DNA of 64,000 nt from Oleiagrimonas citrea (GCF_012395255.1 NZ_JAAZQD010000004.1:124001-188000); one strand, 5' to 3'; shown: positions 20,502 through 30,589, counted from the first letter of the stretch. Notes: generated by a model not told the origin, from the sequence alone. Made by a program: numbers and translations.

Positions 20502-21497
20502 ATGAGTCAGACTGAAACTGGTCCGGAAATCGATCTGCAGCAGTCTTTCGCGGAGCTTCGGGAGGAGCTTGCGAGTGCGATCATCGGGCAGCCGGAACTG
20601 GTCGAAAGCCTGCTCATCGCGCTACTGGCCGATGGCCATCTTCTGGTCGAGGGTGCGCCGGGGCTGGCGAAGACTACAGCCATCAAGGCATTGGCAGCAC
20701 GCATCGAGGCGGACTTCCATCGTGTGCAGTTCACGCCGGATCTGTTGCCGGCGGACCTGACCGGCACCGACATTTTCCGCCCGCAGAGCGGCAGCTTCGA
20801 GTTCGAGCGCGGTCCGTTGTTCCACAACATCGTGCTGGCCGACGAGGTCAACCGCGCGCCGGCCAAGGTGCAGTCCGCGCTTCTCGAGGCGATGGCGGAG
20901 AGGCAGATCACCATCGGCCAGCGCAGTTGGCCATTGCCCGACCTGTTCCTGGTCATGGCCACGCAGAATCCGATCGAACACGAAGGCACTTTCGCGTTGC
21001 CCGAGGCGCAGCTGGATCGCTTCCTGATGCACGTCACCATCGGATATCCGGATGCGGAGGCCGAGCTGGCGATTCTCGAACTGGCACGTGCACAGAGCCG
21101 GGAAGCCCTGTCCGTACCGAAGCCGGTTCGGCGGCTGCTCCATCAGAATGACGTGTTCGCGGCACGGCGTGCTGCGCTGGATGTGCACATGGCTCCGGCT
21201 CTGCAGCGCTATTTGACCGAACTGATCCTGGCCACGCGCGATGCCGGTCGCTATGACCCGGAATTGGCCAGCTGGATCGAATGGGGCGCCAGTCCGCGCG
21301 GCACGATTGCATTGGATCGTTGCGCCCGGGTGCACGCCTGGTTGCAGCGGCGTGACTATGTCCTGCCGGAAGACGTGCATGCCGTGGCGCCCAACGTGCT
21401 TCGGCATCGGGTGTTGATCAGCTATGAGGCTGAGGCAGCCGGCGTGAATCCCGATAACGTGATCGCGCGTGTGCTGGAGCGCGTGCCGCTGCCGTGA
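20502..21497 (+). CDS. MoxR family AAA+ ATPase
   Basis: Chaperone-like ATPase that works with von Willebrand factor A proteins, here the five genes downstream. 331 residues with Walker A GAPGLAKT (51-58), Walker B VLADEVNRAP, sensor 1 MATQNPIEHEGTF and the FLMHVTIGYP region. ATG at 20502 follows AGGAGG by 12 bases. The 3' end overlaps the next gene by four bases, so this is the first gene of a tightly coupled six-gene operon. Such operons (Bat, aerotolerance) are linked to cell-envelope integrity and stress survival, but the precise client is unknown. Confidence 0.93.
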   Translation: MSQTETGPEIDLQQSFAELREELASAIIGQPELVESLLIALLADGHLLVEGAPGLAKTTAIKALAARIEADFHRVQFTPDLLPADLTGTDIFRPQSGSFEFERGPLFHNIVLADEVNRAPAKVQSALLEAMAERQITIGQRSWPLPDLFLVMATQNPIEHEGTFALPEAQLDRFLMHVTIGYPDAEAELAILELARAQSREALSVPKPVRRLLHQNDVFAARRAALDVHMAPALQRYLTELILATRDAGRYDPELASWIEWGASPRGTIALDRCARVHAWLQRRDYVLPEDVHAVAPNVLRHRVLISYEAEAAGVNPDNVIARVLERVPLP

Positions 21498-22450
21498 GCG
21501 CTGCGATGGACTCGTTGCGGAAAGCCGACGCGGCGGACGGGATCACCCGGATCTCGCTCGATGAATTGCTGGCGCTGCGACGACAATTGCCGCGTCGTCT
21601 CGCGCCGCCCGTCGATCGGGTACATGCATCGCGGGCAGGTTCTCACGCAGCTTCGCTGCGCGGACGCGGCATGGATTACCGGGAATCGCGGGCGTATCAG
21701 CCTGGCGATGACGTGAGGCGGTTGGACTGGCGTCTTACGGCACGCAGCGGAGAACTGCATACCAAACTCTTTCAGGAAGAGCGCGAACGTAGTCTGGTCG
21801 TGCTGCTGGACACACACACGGTCATGCGATTCGGGACCCGGCGCCGCTACAAATCGGTGCAGGCGGCCCGCGCCTGCGCGCTCGCGGCCTGGCTCGGTGT
21901 GGCGACGAGTATGCGCGTCGGACTGGCCACGTTCGGCGAGGAGCAAAAGCTTCTTCGGCCACAGGGCGGAACACGCGGAGCGCTCACCCTGTTGCGAGGA
22001 CTGTGCGGGCCCGAGAATCCGGAGCCGGAAGAGACACGTGTGGAGCCGCTCTCGCAAGCGCTGCATCGCGTGAGGCGCCTGGCGCGCAATGGCAGTCAAG
22101 TCTTGCTGATCAGCGATGGAGAAAGCGTCGACGATGACGCGCGTGCAGCCATGGCAGCGCTGCGCCGGCAGGCCAGCATCCGAGTGCTGGTGATCGCCGA
22201 TGTGCTGGAGAGCACCTTGCCGCCGGCGGGTCGTTATCCGGTGGCCTGGCAGGAAACCGTTCGTACGCTCGATTTGCAGAGTCGTGCCGCACGAGCGCAA
22301 TTCCGCGAGGCTCTGGGTCGCGCGCCGCGGGCATTGCAGAACCTGGCGCGTGAGCTGCAGATCCCATGCCGCCGCATCGACACGGTGGACGAGCCCATCA
22401 CGGCGGTTGCGCAACTGCTCGGTATCACGCTGAAGGGGCAGGGAGCATGA
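21494..22450 (+). CDS. DUF58 domain protein
   Basis: 318-residue protein of the DUF58 family, always found after MoxR genes. The family signature GRGMDYRESRAYQPGDDVRRLDWRL is present in pieces at about residues 57-80 (RESRAYQPGDDVRRLDW), followed by a VWA-like fold with VVLLDT and LLISDGESVDDD. The DxSxS motif is not complete (LDTHTVM), so metal binding is doubtful. GTG start overlapping the MoxR stop; an ATG four codons later is an alternative. Confidence 0.88.
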   Translation: MSAAMDSLRKADAADGITRISLDELLALRRQLPRRLAPPVDRVHASRAGSHAASLRGRGMDYRESRAYQPGDDVRRLDWRLTARSGELHTKLFQEERERSLVVLLDTHTVMRFGTRRRYKSVQAARACALAAWLGVATSMRVGLATFGEEQKLLRPQGGTRGALTLLRGLCGPENPEPEETRVEPLSQALHRVRRLARNGSQVLLISDGESVDDDARAAMAALRRQASIRVLVIADVLESTLPPAGRYPVAWQETVRTLDLQSRAARAQFREALGRAPRALQNLARELQIPCRRIDTVDEPITAVAQLLGITLKGQGA

Positions 22451-22917
22451 TGACACCCGGTCCGACGCTGCGTGATATTCACCCCGCACCGCCGCCTTCG
22501 TGGTGGCCTCCGGCCTATGGCTGGTGGCTGTTGGCGGTCGTCGTGCTGATATTGATCGCAGGCGCAGTGCTGTATATGAGCCGAAGGGTGCGCCGGCGGC
22601 GCCGCTGGCGGATGATCCACGATGAACTGCTGGCGCTGCGGGAGCAGTATCCGCGGGAAGGCCGAGCCTGGCTGGCGGCGGGCCTCTCGGCGTGGCTGCG
22701 CCGAGCGGCGCGTCTGCACGACCCGCGTGCGGCGTCGCTGCAGGGCGAGGCATGGGATGCACATATCGGCGCGTGCGCGCCGCGTGGCCTGGATACAGCG
22801 CCGTTGCGGGTCTTGCGCACGGCACTGTACGAGCGTGAACCGAGCTTCGACGCGGAGGCCTCGCTGGCGGCCGCGGAGCGGTGGCTGCGACATGTCGTGT
22901 CGAGGCGAGTGAAATGA
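22447..22917 (+). CDS. DUF4381 membrane protein
   Basis: 156-residue single-span membrane protein of the DUF4381 family. Short cytoplasmic or periplasmic N-terminus with DIHPAPPPSWWPPAYGWW, membrane helix about residues 25-45, a basic RRVRRRRRWR stop-transfer and a helical domain with LRRAARLHDPRAAS. Function unknown; constant member of MoxR/BatABCD operons between DUF58 and the first VWA gene. Overlaps both neighbours by four bases. Confidence 0.85.
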   Translation: MMTPGPTLRDIHPAPPPSWWPPAYGWWLLAVVVLILIAGAVLYMSRRVRRRRRWRMIHDELLALREQYPREGRAWLAAGLSAWLRRAARLHDPRAASLQGEAWDAHIGACAPRGLDTAPLRVLRTALYEREPSFDAEASLAAAERWLRHVVSRRVK

Positions 22918-23900
22918 TCGGTTTCGTCTGGCCGTGGCTGTTCGTGCTGTTGCCGTTGCCGTGGGTGCTGCGCCGTTGGCTGCCGGCGCAGGCGCCCGTT
23001 CGTGCCTTGCGGCTTCCGCATCGTGCATTGCCGCCGTCTCTGGCGCAGACGAACGACGCCCGAGCAAGTTTGCGTGGGCGCGGACTGCTTTGGACGCTGG
23101 TCTGGTGCCTCTTGCTGATCGCGGCCGCGCAGCCGCAATGGATCGGGCCGCCACAGCCGCTGGAGCGGTCCGGGCGGGGCGTCATGCTGGCGGTGGACAT
23201 GTCCGGCAGCATGAGCCTGCGCGATATGCAGCTCGGCGGCGTGCCGGTCAGTCGATTCGGCGCCGTGCGCGCGATCGCAGGCGACTTCATCGATCGGCGT
23301 GAGGGTGATCAGGTGGGTTTGATCCTGTTCGGCACGCGTGCCTATCTGGTGACCCCGCTGACCTACGACCTGGATGCGGTTCGCGCGCAGTTGCGCAATG
23401 TGGCGGTGGGATTGGCCGGGCGTAATACTGCCATCGGCGACGCCATCGCCGTGGCCGTGCGCCGTCTGCGCAAGCTGCCCGGTGACGAGCGCGTGCTGGT
23501 GCTGCTCACGGATGGCGTCAACACGGCTGGAAGCATCTCGCCGACGGACGCGGCCAAGATCGCCAAGGCCGCCGATGTTCGCATCTACACCATCGGCATC
23601 GGTGCGGCGCAGACCAGCCCGCTCGATTTGTTCGGCAACGCCCTGGGCGGCGATCAGAGTCTGGATGTGGGGATGCTGCGCCGCATCGCGTCGATGACCG
23701 GTGGGCACTTCTTCAGGGCCACGGACACGCACGAACTCGCACAGGCGTACCGTGCGATCGACGCGCTGGAGCCGACGCTGAAAGGCAATGTCATGCGCCG
23801 ACCGCGGCAGCCCTTGTACCCGTGGCCCTTGGGCGCGGCCATGGCGCTGGCGCTGCTGGCCTGGCTGGGTTCCATCCGCCGCGAGGAGGCCACAGCATGA
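22914..23900 (+). CDS. batA: von Willebrand factor A protein (BatA type)
   Basis: 328-residue inner-membrane protein with two N-terminal helices (about 5-23 and 60-79), a periplasm- or cytoplasm-facing VWA domain and a C-terminal helix. The metal ion dependent adhesion site is complete: DMSGSMS, a threonine in AGRNTAIGDA and the aspartate of LLTDGVNTAG. It should therefore bind protein partners through a divalent metal, under control of the MoxR ATPase. Contrast with the next gene, whose site is degenerate. Gene symbol follows Bacteroides usage. Confidence 0.87.
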   Translation: MIGFVWPWLFVLLPLPWVLRRWLPAQAPVRALRLPHRALPPSLAQTNDARASLRGRGLLWTLVWCLLLIAAAQPQWIGPPQPLERSGRGVMLAVDMSGSMSLRDMQLGGVPVSRFGAVRAIAGDFIDRREGDQVGLILFGTRAYLVTPLTYDLDAVRAQLRNVAVGLAGRNTAIGDAIAVAVRRLRKLPGDERVLVLLTDGVNTAGSISPTDAAKIAKAADVRIYTIGIGAAQTSPLDLFGNALGGDQSLDVGMLRRIASMTGGHFFRATDTHELAQAYRAIDALEPTLKGNVMRRPRQPLYPWPLGAAMALALLAWLGSIRREEATA

Positions 23901-25849
23901 ATGCGCTGCATGCCCTGCATTTTCTTCGCCCGTGGTGGTTGCTGACCCTGGCCGTTCTTCCCGTGCTGCCATGGCTGGTGCAGCGGAGCGGGCAGAGCGC
24001 CGCGCTGCGCCGCCTGGTGGATGCCGCGTTGCTGCCTCATCTTGTCGAAGGCGGAGCACATCGGCGTTGGGTGCTGCTGGCGGCCGTGCTGGCCGCATGG
24101 ACCCTGGCGGCGTTGGCCCTGGCCGGCCCCACCTGGGAACGTATGCCGCAACCGGTCTTCATGAATCAGCGCGCGCAAGTGGTGGCCGTGTCGCTGTCGC
24201 AGCGCATGCTGGCGACGGACGTGAGCCCCGATCGCATGACCCGCGTGCGCTACAAGGTCCATGCGCTGCTGCAGGCCAACAAGGGTGGACAGAATGCGCT
24301 GATCGCCTATGCCGGTGAGTCGTTCACCGTGGCGCCGCTCACGGCCGATGCCAGCGCGCTCGGAGAGCTGCTGAACGCATTGGCACCGGACGTGATGCCG
24401 GTCCAGGGCGACGACATGAGTAGCGCCATTCACCGTGCCACCCGTCTTCTGAAGGGCGCGGGCGTGCATGATGGCTCCATCGTGGTGGTCGACGATCATG
24501 CCGATGTGCAGGCGATTTCCGCGGCCCGCGCAGCGCATGCAGCGGGCATGCGTGTATCGGTACTGGGGGTGGGCACCGTCAAGGGGGCGCCGGTGCCGCA
24601 GGCGCGCGGAGGATTCGAACGGACCGGCAACGGGCAGACATTGATGGCCAAGCGCGATGATGCTTCGCTGCGCGCAGTGGCCCAGGCCGGCGGAGGACGA
24701 TACGTGCCCATGCAGGCCGACAACGCCGACATCCAGGCGCTGGCGTCGCAGTTGCGCACCCAATCGGGACCGCGTGACACACGCCAGCATGCACAGACGT
24801 GGCGGGATCGCGGTCCCTGGCTGCTGCTTCCGGTGCTGTTGCTGGCGGCCTTCGGTTTCCGGCGCGGCGTACTGCTGATGTTGCCGTTGCTGTTGCTCTC
24901 GGGCTGGTCGTTGCCGGTGCGGGCGCAGGCAACGACTTGGCAGAACGCCTGGCACACGCGGGACCAGCAGGCTGCGAAAGCACTGGCCGAGGGGCATGCC
25001 CGCGAAGCGCAGAAGCTGGCGCAGGACCCCGCATTGCGCGGTACAGCGGCCTATCGCGCGGGGGATTACCGTACGGCAGCGAAGTCGTTCGCGCAGGCGA
25101 AGGGTGCGCAGAACGAGTACAACCGCGGCAACGCCCTGGTGCACATGCACCGCTATCAAGAGGCGATCAAGGCCTACGACCAGGCGCTGGCCGCGGATCC
25201 CGGTCTGAACGATGCGCGCACCAATCGAAAAAGCGTGCAGGACTGGCTGCGCAAACAGCGCAAGTCGCAGGGAAACGGTCAGGGCGAACAGCGCGATCAG
25301 GGCGGAAAAGGGGGCGGTGCCTCACCGCAGAACGGTCAAAGCGGGCAGGCCAAGAACGGTTCCGGTTCCTCGCATCGCGCGCAGGATCAGAGCAAGTCGC
25401 CGAACGATCATGCGCCGTCGCATGGGGCCAAAGACAATCCATCCGGCAAGGGGCAGCAGAAGGGCAGCGCCTCCGACGCACAGCGTGCGAGGGATGCTGC
25501 ACAGGGCAAGGGCAAGTCGGGGCAGGATGCTTCGAAAGAACAGCCGTCCAGGGCTTCGCAGTCACAGGACAAACAGGCCGAGCGCCGCGCACAGCAGGCT
25601 TTGAAGAAGCGCATGGACGCCCAACTGGGCAAGACCCGGAGCGGGGCGCAGAAGGCGTACGCGCTGGGCACGCGGCCGAAGGATGCATCCGGGCAGGGCA
25701 AGTCGCTGCCGCAGGCCATGCAACAGGCCTTGCAGCGCGTGCCGGATGATCCCGGTGGCCTGCTTCGACGCAAGTTTCAGCTGGAATACCAGCGTCGTCA
25801 GCAACGCGGCGACGGTGCCGCGCAGACCGATACGGACGGGAGTGACTGA
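23897..25849 (+). CDS. batB: VWA-TPR fusion protein (BatB/BatC type) with degenerate metal site
   Basis: 650 residues. Two N-terminal membrane helices, a VWA-like domain (about 90-280), two more helices around 310-350, a TPR region (about 370-440, with NRGNALVHMHRYQEAIKAYDQAL), and a low-complexity Gln/Gly/Ser/Lys tail before a conserved C-terminal segment. Thus it combines BatB and BatC. The MIDAS motif is damaged: AVSLSQRM stands where DxSxS is expected, and IVVVDDHAD replaces the usual TDG. It probably no longer binds metal and may be a structural partner of the preceding VWA protein. ATG overlaps the batA stop. Confidence 0.85.
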   Translation: MNALHALHFLRPWWLLTLAVLPVLPWLVQRSGQSAALRRLVDAALLPHLVEGGAHRRWVLLAAVLAAWTLAALALAGPTWERMPQPVFMNQRAQVVAVSLSQRMLATDVSPDRMTRVRYKVHALLQANKGGQNALIAYAGESFTVAPLTADASALGELLNALAPDVMPVQGDDMSSAIHRATRLLKGAGVHDGSIVVVDDHADVQAISAARAAHAAGMRVSVLGVGTVKGAPVPQARGGFERTGNGQTLMAKRDDASLRAVAQAGGGRYVPMQADNADIQALASQLRTQSGPRDTRQHAQTWRDRGPWLLLPVLLLAAFGFRRGVLLMLPLLLLSGWSLPVRAQATTWQNAWHTRDQQAAKALAEGHAREAQKLAQDPALRGTAAYRAGDYRTAAKSFAQAKGAQNEYNRGNALVHMHRYQEAIKAYDQALAADPGLNDARTNRKSVQDWLRKQRKSQGNGQGEQRDQGGKGGGASPQNGQSGQAKNGSGSSHRAQDQSKSPNDHAPSHGAKDNPSGKGQQKGSASDAQRARDAAQGKGKSGQDASKEQPSRASQSQDKQAERRAQQALKKRMDAQLGKTRSGAQKAYALGTRPKDASGQGKSLPQAMQQALQRVPDDPGGLLRRKFQLEYQRRQQRGDGAAQTDTDGSD

Positions 25850-25851
25850 GC

Positions 25852-27600
25852 GTGAACAGACCGTTGCGACGAATGATCGGAGCGATTGCATTGACGTGGC
25901 TGGTGATGGTGGCGGCGGCGATGGCCAGCGGCGTCACGGCGACACTGGACCGCGATCAGGTGGCGCTGGGCGACACGGTCACGCTGACGTTGCATTCCAG
26001 CGATGGGTCGATCTCGTCGCCGGACCTGTCACCGCTGCACAAGGATTTCCAGATGCTCGGGCAGGCCCGTGGCGCCACCGAGAGCTGGATCAACGGCAAA
26101 GCGCAGTCGCAGTACACGCTTTCGATCACGTTGCGTCCGCTGCATGCCGGCGCATTGCGGATCCCGGCGCTGGATGTGGGCGGGCAGCGCACTTCACCGC
26201 TGACTTTGCATGTCAGTGATGCGCCTGCACAGGGCGTCGGTCATGCCGGCGATCCCGCCTTTCTCGAGATCACGCCCAGCACGACGAACCCGTATGTCGG
26301 CCAGCAGATTGCGCTCGATGTGAAGCTCTACTACGCCGCGTCGATGCTGGACGGCAATCTCACGCCGCCGAACGTGGATCACGCGCAGGTGCAGACACTG
26401 GGCCGCGATCAGCGCTACCAGACACAGCGCGGCGGGCGCACATACGGTGTGATCGAGCGTCATTACGCGATCATTCCGCAGAAGGCCGGCACGCTGAATG
26501 TGACCCCGATCGTGTTCCGCGGGCGCACGGTGGACAGTTCGGGCATGGGTGATTTCTTCGGTACGGCGCGCACCATCGGCGCCCAGTCGAAGGTGATCGA
26601 ACTGCATGTGCGGCCGCGTCCAGCGGGAGCCGGCAACGGTCCCTGGCTGCCTGCGCGTCAGGTGGAGTTGAATCTCAGTGGTTTGCCCGCGAGTGGGAAG
26701 GTGCAGGTGGGCGAGCCGGTCACGGTCACGCTGCAGGAAGGAGCGACCGGGTTGCCCGCTGAATCGCTGCCCGAGCCGACGCTGCCGGATATTCCCGGCG
26801 CCGATGTCTATCCGGATCAGACGCAGGATGTCAGTCGCAACAACGGGCAGTGGATCACCGGTTCGCGCTCGCGCGGTTTTGCCATCGTGCCGAATCGCGC
26901 CGGAATACTGAAACTTCCGCCGATCACATTGCGCTGGTGGAACACGCAGACTGATCGCGAGGAAACCGCGAAGATTCCTGCACATACCCTGACCGTGGTC
27001 GCCGCGGCGGCGACGAGCTCGTCCACAGGAACTGCTTCGCCGGCGCCTGCATCCAGTGCCGCCGCATCGACGCCGGCCCCGGCCGGGACCACGTCGAAGA
27101 CACCGTCGGTGGCCGTGCAAAAAGTACCGGCAGCGCGTGATACGACGTGGCGCTGGGTCGCGCTCGCTAGCGGGGTACTGTGGCTGCTCAGCGCGCTGGC
27201 GGTCGCGGCATGGTGGTGGCGTCGTCGCGGCAATGCGCAACGCAAGCGTACTGTCGATGCGGATGAGCGAGGCGGTCGTGCCAGGGCTTTGCGCAATGCT
27301 TTTCTCGTCGCGGCGCGCAGCGACGACCTAGATGCGGCTGCGCATGCGTTGCTGCGTTGGGCGCGGGCCGAGCGGCCGGCGATCCGTCATCTGCAGGACC
27401 TGGGCGCGCAGCTGGACGATGCGGCGCAGGTCGAGGCCATCGCGCGACTGCAACGCAGCCGTTACGCCGTCGATGGGGAAGCATCCGTGGCCCGTGGCGG
27501 CCTGGCGCAGGCTTTCCGGGCCGGTTTCGCCTGGCGCAAGGCTTCCGGCGGCAAGACGACGACGAGCGTGCTGCCGCCTTTGTATCCGCCTTCGCGCTGA
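25852..27600 (+). CDS. batD: BatD family protein
   Basis: 582 residues: signal peptide (cleavage near AMAS), several immunoglobulin-like beta domains with LDRDQVALGDTVTLTL, TNPYVGQQIALDVKLYY and the BatD signature GRDQRYQTQRGGRTYGVIER, a Thr/Ala/Ser/Pro linker at about 385-425, then one membrane helix (about 435-455) and a cytoplasmic C-terminal domain. It is the last gene of the MoxR operon and probably the large periplasmic part of the complex. GTG start two bases after the batB stop. Confidence 0.87.
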   Translation: MNRPLRRMIGAIALTWLVMVAAAMASGVTATLDRDQVALGDTVTLTLHSSDGSISSPDLSPLHKDFQMLGQARGATESWINGKAQSQYTLSITLRPLHAGALRIPALDVGGQRTSPLTLHVSDAPAQGVGHAGDPAFLEITPSTTNPYVGQQIALDVKLYYAASMLDGNLTPPNVDHAQVQTLGRDQRYQTQRGGRTYGVIERHYAIIPQKAGTLNVTPIVFRGRTVDSSGMGDFFGTARTIGAQSKVIELHVRPRPAGAGNGPWLPARQVELNLSGLPASGKVQVGEPVTVTLQEGATGLPAESLPEPTLPDIPGADVYPDQTQDVSRNNGQWITGSRSRGFAIVPNRAGILKLPPITLRWWNTQTDREETAKIPAHTLTVVAAAATSSSTGTASPAPASSAAASTPAPAGTTSKTPSVAVQKVPAARDTTWRWVALASGVLWLLSALAVAAWWWRRRGNAQRKRTVDADERGGRARALRNAFLVAARSDDLDAAAHALLRWARAERPAIRHLQDLGAQLDDAAQVEAIARLQRSRYAVDGEASVARGGLAQAFRAGFAWRKASGGKTTTSVLPPLYPPSR

Positions 27601-27660
27601 CGCCCACGCTGCCGTCGCAACGGGTAGACTCGGTCAGGGAAATCCTGACGGAGTGATTTG

Positions 27661-29001
27661 ATGTCGAGTCCCGGAAACGCAGCGGGCGCGTCCCGTCGCG
27701 GCCTGCCGCTGCACACGCAGATGCTGATCGGCTTCCTGATCGGCGCGCTGGCCGGTCTGGCCTGTTATGCCCTGGCGCACGACGCGCCCTGGCTGGAAGT
27801 CGTGATCGGTTACGTCACCCAGCCGGTCGGCGATCTGTTTCTGCGCTTGCTCTTCATGCTGGTCGTGCCGCTGGTGTTCTCGGCACTGGTGCTCGGCGTG
27901 GTGGAGATCGGCGATCCGCGCTCTCTGGGGCGCGTCGGCCTGAAAACGCTGGTGTGGATTCTGGGCGTGACCGCCGTGGCGGTGACCATCGGTCTGATCC
28001 TGGTCAACGTGTTCCGGCCCGGTCAGGGCGTGCCGCATGAAGTGGGCGAGCAGCTGCTGGCGGAGGCCGGCCATCGCGCCAGCGAGATCGCCTCCAAGCG
28101 CGAGGCGATTTCCGCGCGCGAAATGCTGCTCGGCATCGTGCCCCTGAATCCGGTGCGCGCGGCGGCCGACGGCAATCTGCTCGGGTTGATGTTCTTCGCC
28201 CTGATGTTCGGCATCGCCGCAGCCGTGGTGCGCAGTGAGGGCACGCGCACGTTCGTCGGCACCATGCAGGGCGTGTACGACATCAGTCTGCGGCTGATCG
28301 AGTGGGTGATTCGCGTCGCGCCGTACGCGGTCGCTGCGCTGCTGTTCACGCTCACTGCCCGGCTGGGCTGGGATGTGCTGTTGCAACTGGCGCGATACGT
28401 GGGCGTGGTCCTGCTGGCGCTGGTGCTGCAGTGTTTCGTGGTGCTGCCATTGCTGGTGCGCTATCTCGGCGGGATGCGGATCGGACGCTTCTTCCGTGGC
28501 GCGGAAACGGCGATGGTGACGGCGTTCTCGACTTCGTCCAGCAGCGCCACGCTGCCGACGACGCTGCAGGCGGCCGAGCGCCGTCTTGGCGTTCCGCGTC
28601 GCATCAGCCGCTTCGTGTGCACACTGGGGGCGACCGCGAACATGAACGGCACGGCGCTGTACGAGGGCGTCACGGTGCTGTTCCTGGCGCAGTTCTTCGG
28701 TGTCGACCTGTCGTTCGCGCAGCAGTTGCTGGTGCTGCTGATCTGCGTGCTCGGCGGTGTGGGCGCGGCCGGTGTGCCGGGTGGCTCGCTGCCGGTGATC
28801 GCGATGATCCTGGGCATGTTCGGCATTCCGCCGGAGGGCATCGGCCTGGTGCTCGGCATCGACCGGCTGCTGGACATGTCGCGCACGGCACTCAACGTGA
28901 CCGGCGATCTGGCGGCCGCCGTGGTCATCGCACGGGGTGAGGATGTCGAACCGCTGGACGACAGCATTCCGTCCGCGCTCGAGTCGGTCGAGGGCGATTA
29001 G
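27661..29001 (+). CDS. dicarboxylate/amino acid:cation symporter
   Basis: 446-residue secondary transporter of the DAACS (glutamate/C4-dicarboxylate, GltP/DctA) family. It shows the serine-rich re-entrant loop [12 protein letters not shown], the [10 protein letters not shown] motif in TM7 and the PGGSLPVIA second hairpin, with eight or more membrane segments. Substrate (glutamate, aspartate or C4-dicarboxylate) cannot be fixed. ATG at 27661 has GGAG at 27650-27653. Its stop overlaps the stop of the convergent macro-domain gene by three bases. Confidence 0.92.
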   Translation: MSSPGNAAGASRRGLPLHTQMLIGFLIGALAGLACYALAHDAPWLEVVIGYVTQPVGDLFLRLLFMLVVPLVFSALVLGVVEIGDPRSLGRVGLKTLVWILGVTAVAVTIGLILVNVFRPGQGVPHEVGEQLLAEAGHRASEIASKREAISAREMLLGIVPLNPVRAAADGNLLGLMFFALMFGIAAAVVRSEGTRTFVGTMQGVYDISLRLIEWVIRVAPYAVAALLFTLTARLGWDVLLQLARYVGVVLLALVLQCFVVLPLLVRYLGGMRIGRFFRGAETAMVTAFSTSSSSATLPTTLQAAERRLGVPRRISRFVCTLGATANMNGTALYEGVTVLFLAQFFGVDLSFAQQLLVLLICVLGGVGAAGVPGGSLPVIAMILGMFGIPPEGIGLVLGIDRLLDMSRTALNVTGDLAAAVVIARGEDVEPLDDSIPSALESVEGD

Positions 29002-29513
29002 GCGTTCAGGGCCCGCTGCCAGGCCGCATCGACGGCGTTGTCGAAGCTGCACAGCACGATGCGGATGGCGTGCCCGGTACCGGTTTCGCGCAGCGTATCG
29101 ACCGCGATCCGCGCAGCGTCGTCCAGCGGGTAGCCGTACACGCCGCAGCTGATCGCCGGGAAGGCGAGATGGCGGCATCCGTGTTCGATCGCCAGGCGCA
29201 GGCTGTTGCGATAACTGGCGGCCAGCAGCGCAGACTCCTGTTGGTCGCCTCCGCGCCAGACTGGCCCGACCGTATGGATCACATGGTGCGCAGGCAGGTC
29301 GAAGCCGGGGGTGATGCGAGCTTCTCCGGTCGGGCAACGTACACCGGGGCGAATTTCCTCGATATCCCGGCAGGCTGCCAGCAAGCGCGGTCCGGCTGCA
29401 CGGTGGATGGCTCCGTCCACGCCACCGCCGCCGAGCAGGGTCGGATTGGCGGCATTGACGATGGCGTCGAGTTCCAGCGTGGTGATGTCGGCGCGTTGGC
29501 GGATGAGCTCCAT
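28998..29513 (-). CDS. macro domain O-acetyl-ADP-ribose deacetylase family protein
   Basis: 171-residue single macro domain of the YmdB/MacroD type, which hydrolyses O-acetyl-ADP-ribose and can remove ADP-ribose from acidic residues or regulate RNase III. Binding-site motifs: [33 protein letters not shown] and [12 protein letters not shown]. The ATG at 29513 has AGGA upstream; a longer frame to 29579 lacks domain character. Divergent from a MarR-type gene 80 bases away. Confidence 0.93.
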   Translation of the reverse strand: MELIRQRADITTLELDAIVNAANPTLLGGGGVDGAIHRAAGPRLLAACRDIEEIRPGVRCPTGEARITPGFDLPAHHVIHTVGPVWRGGDQQESALLAASYRNSLRLAIEHGCRHLAFPAISCGVYGYPLDDAARIAVDTLRETGTGHAIRIVLCSFDNAVDAAWQRALNA

Positions 29514-29593
29514 CGATTCCTGTCCTGCGGAAAACGAGAGGGTCGGCAATGTCGTAGACTTGGCTTCAGCATCGTACATCTACTTTTTCGACT

Positions 29594-30079
29594 ATGACGA
29601 CCATCCGGGACATGTCCATCGGCTACCTGCTCAACGACGTCACGCTGCTTTTTCGCAAGCATTTCGATCGTCGAGCGACACGCTTCAACCTCACGCGTGC
29701 GCAGTGGCGTGCGCTGAAATGCCTGCACATGCGGCAGGGCATCCGGCAGAGCGAGCTGGCTGAATTCCTGGAGATGGAGGCGATCGCCGTGGGCCGTGTC
29801 ATCGACCGCCTGCAGGCGGCCGGATTCGTCGAGCGACGCGCGGATCCCAACGACCGCCGCTGCTGGCGCCTGTATCCGACCGAGCGTGCGAACGCGGTGG
29901 CCGAGGACATGGAAGAGATCGCGCACGGTCTGCGCGAGGATGCGACCCGCGACATCGACATGGCGGATCTGCAGCACATGATCGACGTGTTGACGCGGAT
30001 CAAGGAGAACCTGCAGGCCCTCGACGGTGGCGCCGAGGCGGATGCGGCGATCCTGCCGAGCAGCGCGCAGAACCGCTAG
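29594..30079 (+). CDS. MarR family transcriptional regulator
   Basis: 161-residue winged-helix regulator. Helices flank the DNA-binding part RAQWRALKCLHMRQGIRQSE and LAEFLEMEAIAVGRVIDRLQ, with the wing FVERRADPNDRRCWRLYPT. No ligand can be inferred. The divergent macro-domain gene is a possible target because they share an 80-base intergenic region. No strong ribosome site precedes the ATG. Confidence 0.9.
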   Translation: MTTIRDMSIGYLLNDVTLLFRKHFDRRATRFNLTRAQWRALKCLHMRQGIRQSELAEFLEMEAIAVGRVIDRLQAAGFVERRADPNDRRCWRLYPTERANAVAEDMEEIAHGLREDATRDIDMADLQHMIDVLTRIKENLQALDGGAEADAAILPSSAQNR

Positions 30080-30104
30080 CCCGCCGACGCTTCGACGCCG
30101 ACGG
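30077..30104. terminator. hairpin between MarR gene and mscL
   Basis: Imperfect inverted repeat GCCCG...CGGGC with G-U pairs between two convergent genes, followed by CTTTGG. It probably ends both transcripts. Confidence 0.45.
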
Positions 30105-30114
30105 GCCTTTGGGG

Positions 30115-30519
30115 TCAGGATTTTTTCAGCAGATCGCGGATTTCGGTCAGCAATTGCACATCCGCCGGCGGCGCGGCGGGTTCGGCCGGCTTTTCCTCTT
30201 CCTTGCGCTTGAGACGGTTCATGACGCGGATGACCAGGAAGATGCTGAAGGCGACGATCAGGAAGCTGATGACGTTGTTGATGAACGTGCCGTAGTGGAT
30301 TGCGACCTCGCCCTTGCCGTCCGCGCCCGCGGCGTGCAGCACCCATTTCAGTTTGGAAAAGTCGATGCCGCCGGTGATCAGTCCGACGGGCGGCATGATC
30401 ACATCGCTGACCAGCGACTTGACGATGGTGCCGAACGCGCCGCCGATGACGATGCCCACGGCCATGTCCACGACATTGCCCTTTACGGCAAATTCCTTGA
30501 ACTCGCTCATCATGCCCAT
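30115..30519 (-). CDS. mscL: large-conductance mechanosensitive channel
   Basis: Homopentameric inner-membrane emergency valve opened by membrane tension during hypo-osmotic shock. 134 residues: N-terminal amphipathic helix [21 protein letters not shown]1 with [21 protein letters not shown], periplasmic loop, TM2 [18 protein letters not shown], and a charged C-terminal bundle with [18 protein letters not shown] precedes the ATG at 30519. Confidence 0.97.
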   Translation of the reverse strand: MGMMSEFKEFAVKGNVVDMAVGIVIGGAFGTIVKSLVSDVIMPPVGLITGGIDFSKLKWVLHAAGADGKGEVAIHYGTFINNVISFLIVAFSIFLVIRVMNRLKRKEEEKPAEPAAPPADVQLLTEIRDLLKKS

Positions 30520-30589
30520 GTGCTTCCCCTCCGCTGTGATGAAACCCCTGTAGTCGACAATGTACCGCAGACGTGCACGGGTGCGTGCG

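Noticed and set aside
21422-24098. Long minus-strand frames opposite the MoxR operon
   Set aside because: Low-complexity Arg/Ala/Pro sequences without motifs; the plus-strand genes are coupled by four-base overlaps.
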